Below, in pieces: positions 63,197 through 64,000 of a DNA stretch of 64,000 bases. The stretch lies in the NCBI GenBank assembly GCA_013284265.1, contig JABTBR010000014.1, positions 59,820-123,819 of the forward strand. Reading direction: 5' to 3'. The notes below the pieces were generated by a model. It ran no database searches, had not been told where the DNA came from, and saw only the letters and a program-made list of their open reading frames with translations. This DNA comes from Oxalobacteraceae bacterium. GTDB taxonomy: Bacteria > Pseudomonadota > Gammaproteobacteria > Burkholderiales > Burkholderiaceae_D. A program made the translations under genes and the position numbers. Within the stretch, counting starts at the first letter, position 1. Each line of letters begins with the position of its first letter.

Positions 63197-63712
63197 TTAG
63201 TGGGCGTCGGCGATGCCGATCTGTTCCTTGCGTGCGGCGATCGCCTCAGCGAGCGCGGCCAGATCGAGTTTGGCCTTGCGCGCCTTGGGGAAGATGTCGC
63301 CTTCTTCCTCGCCGACGTGGTGCTCGATCTGTTCCGACAGCACTTTGACCTTGGCATCGAATAGAGCGTCGCTGGCATCCATGTCCAGGATCTGCGCGAT
63401 CAGGGACTTGGCCGACGCATGTTCGACCGTGGCTTCGTCTATCAGGTCGGCGTTGTCGCCGCCGGCCGCGCGCACGGCCGGATAGAAAATTTCTTCCTCG
63501 GCGGTGGCGTGTTTGCTCAGTTCCAGGCAGATTTCGTTCGCCAGTTTTTTCTTGCTGACCAGCGCGCGCTCGCCGAGCTTGTCGTATTGCGCGAACAGGT
63601 CTTTCACATGTTCGTGGTCGGCCGTGAGCAGGGCGATGGCGTCGGGCGGGCCGGGCTGGGCGGTGGCATGTTTCGCCGCTTTGTCTGGGCTGGGGGTGCT
63701 GGTGCTGCGCAT
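63197..63712 (-). CDS. Hemerythrin-domain protein
   Basis: This 171-residue cytoplasmic protein has the hemerythrin HHE pattern: ALLTADHEHVKDLFAQY, LELSKHATAEEEIFYPAV, VEHASAKSLI and EQIEHHVGEEEGDIFPKA, giving the His and Glu ligands of a di-iron centre. Such proteins bind oxygen or handle iron and nitric oxide. AAGGAG lies six bases before the ATG. It stands alone. Confidence 0.88.
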   Translation of the reverse strand: MRSTSTPSPDKAAKHATAQPGPPDAIALLTADHEHVKDLFAQYDKLGERALVSKKKLANEICLELSKHATAEEEIFYPAVRAAGGDNADLIDEATVEHASAKSLIAQILDMDASDALFDAKVKVLSEQIEHHVGEEEGDIFPKARKAKLDLAALAEAIAARKEQIGIADAH

Positions 63713-63839
63713 GGCATTCTCCTTGTGATGGCTCAGGGTGGTGTGACTTGCTGCTGAGTCATGTTAAGGGCGCGGCTGCGCGGGCGGAATAGGTCCACCG
63801 GCCAGCGCCGTGTAGGATCAAGCTGAGTTACCGGGGAAC

Positions 63840-63943
63840 CGAGACGGCGGCGGGAGAGGGTGGCAGGAGAGGGTGGCAGGATAGGGCGGCGGGATAGGGC
63901 GGGGTGGGTGCCGCGGGGGGCGGGGGGGGGGGCCCCCCCCCCC
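63840..63943. repeat. G-rich imperfect tandem repeat ending in a G11C11 homopolymer
   Basis: Units resembling GGCAGGAGAGGGT and GGCGGGATAGGGC recur about four times, then the sequence ends in 11 G followed by exactly 11 C (63922-63943). Such a palindrome can be a genuine G-quadruplex-forming tract, but in a draft it also looks like an assembly join. No gene lies between 63713 and 63943. Confidence 0.6.
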
Positions 63944-64000
63944 GGCGCCAGCGACAGCTGCAACTACGATGCCGTGGTGATCTGCGCCGGCACCGCCAGC
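63944..64000 (+). CDS. Fragment of an FAD-dependent oxidoreductase (DadA-like), both ends missing
   Basis: The last 57 bases read SCNYDAVVICAGTAS, the Gly-rich FAD-binding return strand (DAVVICAG) found in D-amino-acid dehydrogenase-like oxidoreductases. No upstream part of such a gene precedes it; the frame begins directly at the G11C11 junction. The gene continues beyond the window. Confidence 0.5.

Noticed and set aside
1..64000. Integrated prophage or complete insertion sequence
   Set aside because: No integrase, transposase, capsid or terminase motifs were found on either strand.

Overview
The window is about 64 kb of high-GC DNA with long GC-rich coding frames on both strands. It looks like the chromosome of a soil or water betaproteobacterium in the Oxalobacteraceae (Duganella/Massilia/Janthinobacterium type). 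This rests on the gene content (ANR/FNR-type boxes, an inositol locus with a fused IolC, two-component hybrids, several LysR regulators) and on codon use. It is an inference, not a database match. No rRNA, tRNA or CRISPR array was seen.

Layout. 1-6.7 kb: tail of a branched-chain amino-acid permease, a FixH/YtkA-like protein, then a LysR gene divergent from a small oxidoreductase / DsbA-fold isomerase / MFS cassette, and a GGDEF protein. 6.7-8.4 kb: a ParE/Phd toxin-antitoxin pair with a palindromic operator, and a periplasmic binding protein. 8.5-12.8 kb: a locus with two perfect FNR boxes (beta-CASP hydrolase, thymidine/AMP phosphorylase family enzyme, secreted protein, SagB-type nitroreductase). 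12.9-17.2 kb: an unrecognised 498-residue protein, a PAS-PAS hybrid kinase and a secreted protein. 17.3-21.7 kb: ppc and pyk. 22-26.3 kb: class A beta-lactamase, PilZ protein, then remnants of a polyketide synthase dehydratase domain and a type II thioesterase around a MepB-family gene and an apparently intact phosphopantetheinyl transferase, an Arc-like regulator and a DUF3563 protein.

26.4-47.5 kb is mainly an inositol regulon: a RbsB/RbsA/RbsC-type ABC importer, an RpiR-family regulator, iolC (fused to DUF2090)-iolD-iolE-iolB, mmsA and a LamB-type porin. The importer and iolC share an almost collinear 60-bp upstream element, good evidence for co-regulation. Between the two halves lie blaI-blaR1-ampC, a TctDE/QseBC-type two-component pair and a FucP-type sugar permease. 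The BlaR1-like protein has Asn where the sensor-domain catalytic Lys should be.

47.5-49.2 kb: an AT-rich AbiEi/AbiEii module abutting a chopped solute-binding-protein gene. 49.4-54.1 kb: TauE/SafE permease, LysR, hmgA, LysR, msrA. 54.3-57.8 kb: a three-gene cassette that looks like a type VI secretion (VgrG-linked) cargo unit: a small helical accessory protein, a LysM/peptidoglycan-binding adaptor, and a 638-residue protein with a cytidine-deaminase-type zinc motif (HAE...PCxxC) followed by a long Ser-rich basic tail. It has no obvious immunity gene and is the best candidate for an undescribed system. 58.2-63.7 kb: a Crp/Fnr regulator, a large hybrid kinase and a hemerythrin protein. The window ends in a G-rich repeat and a G11C11 homopolymer junction abutting a fragment of an FAD oxidoreductase, which may be an assembly artefact.

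Three copies of a structured intergenic repeat (at 21.8, 33.8 and 37.6 kb) sit just downstream of stop codons and show a compensatory base change in a hairpin.
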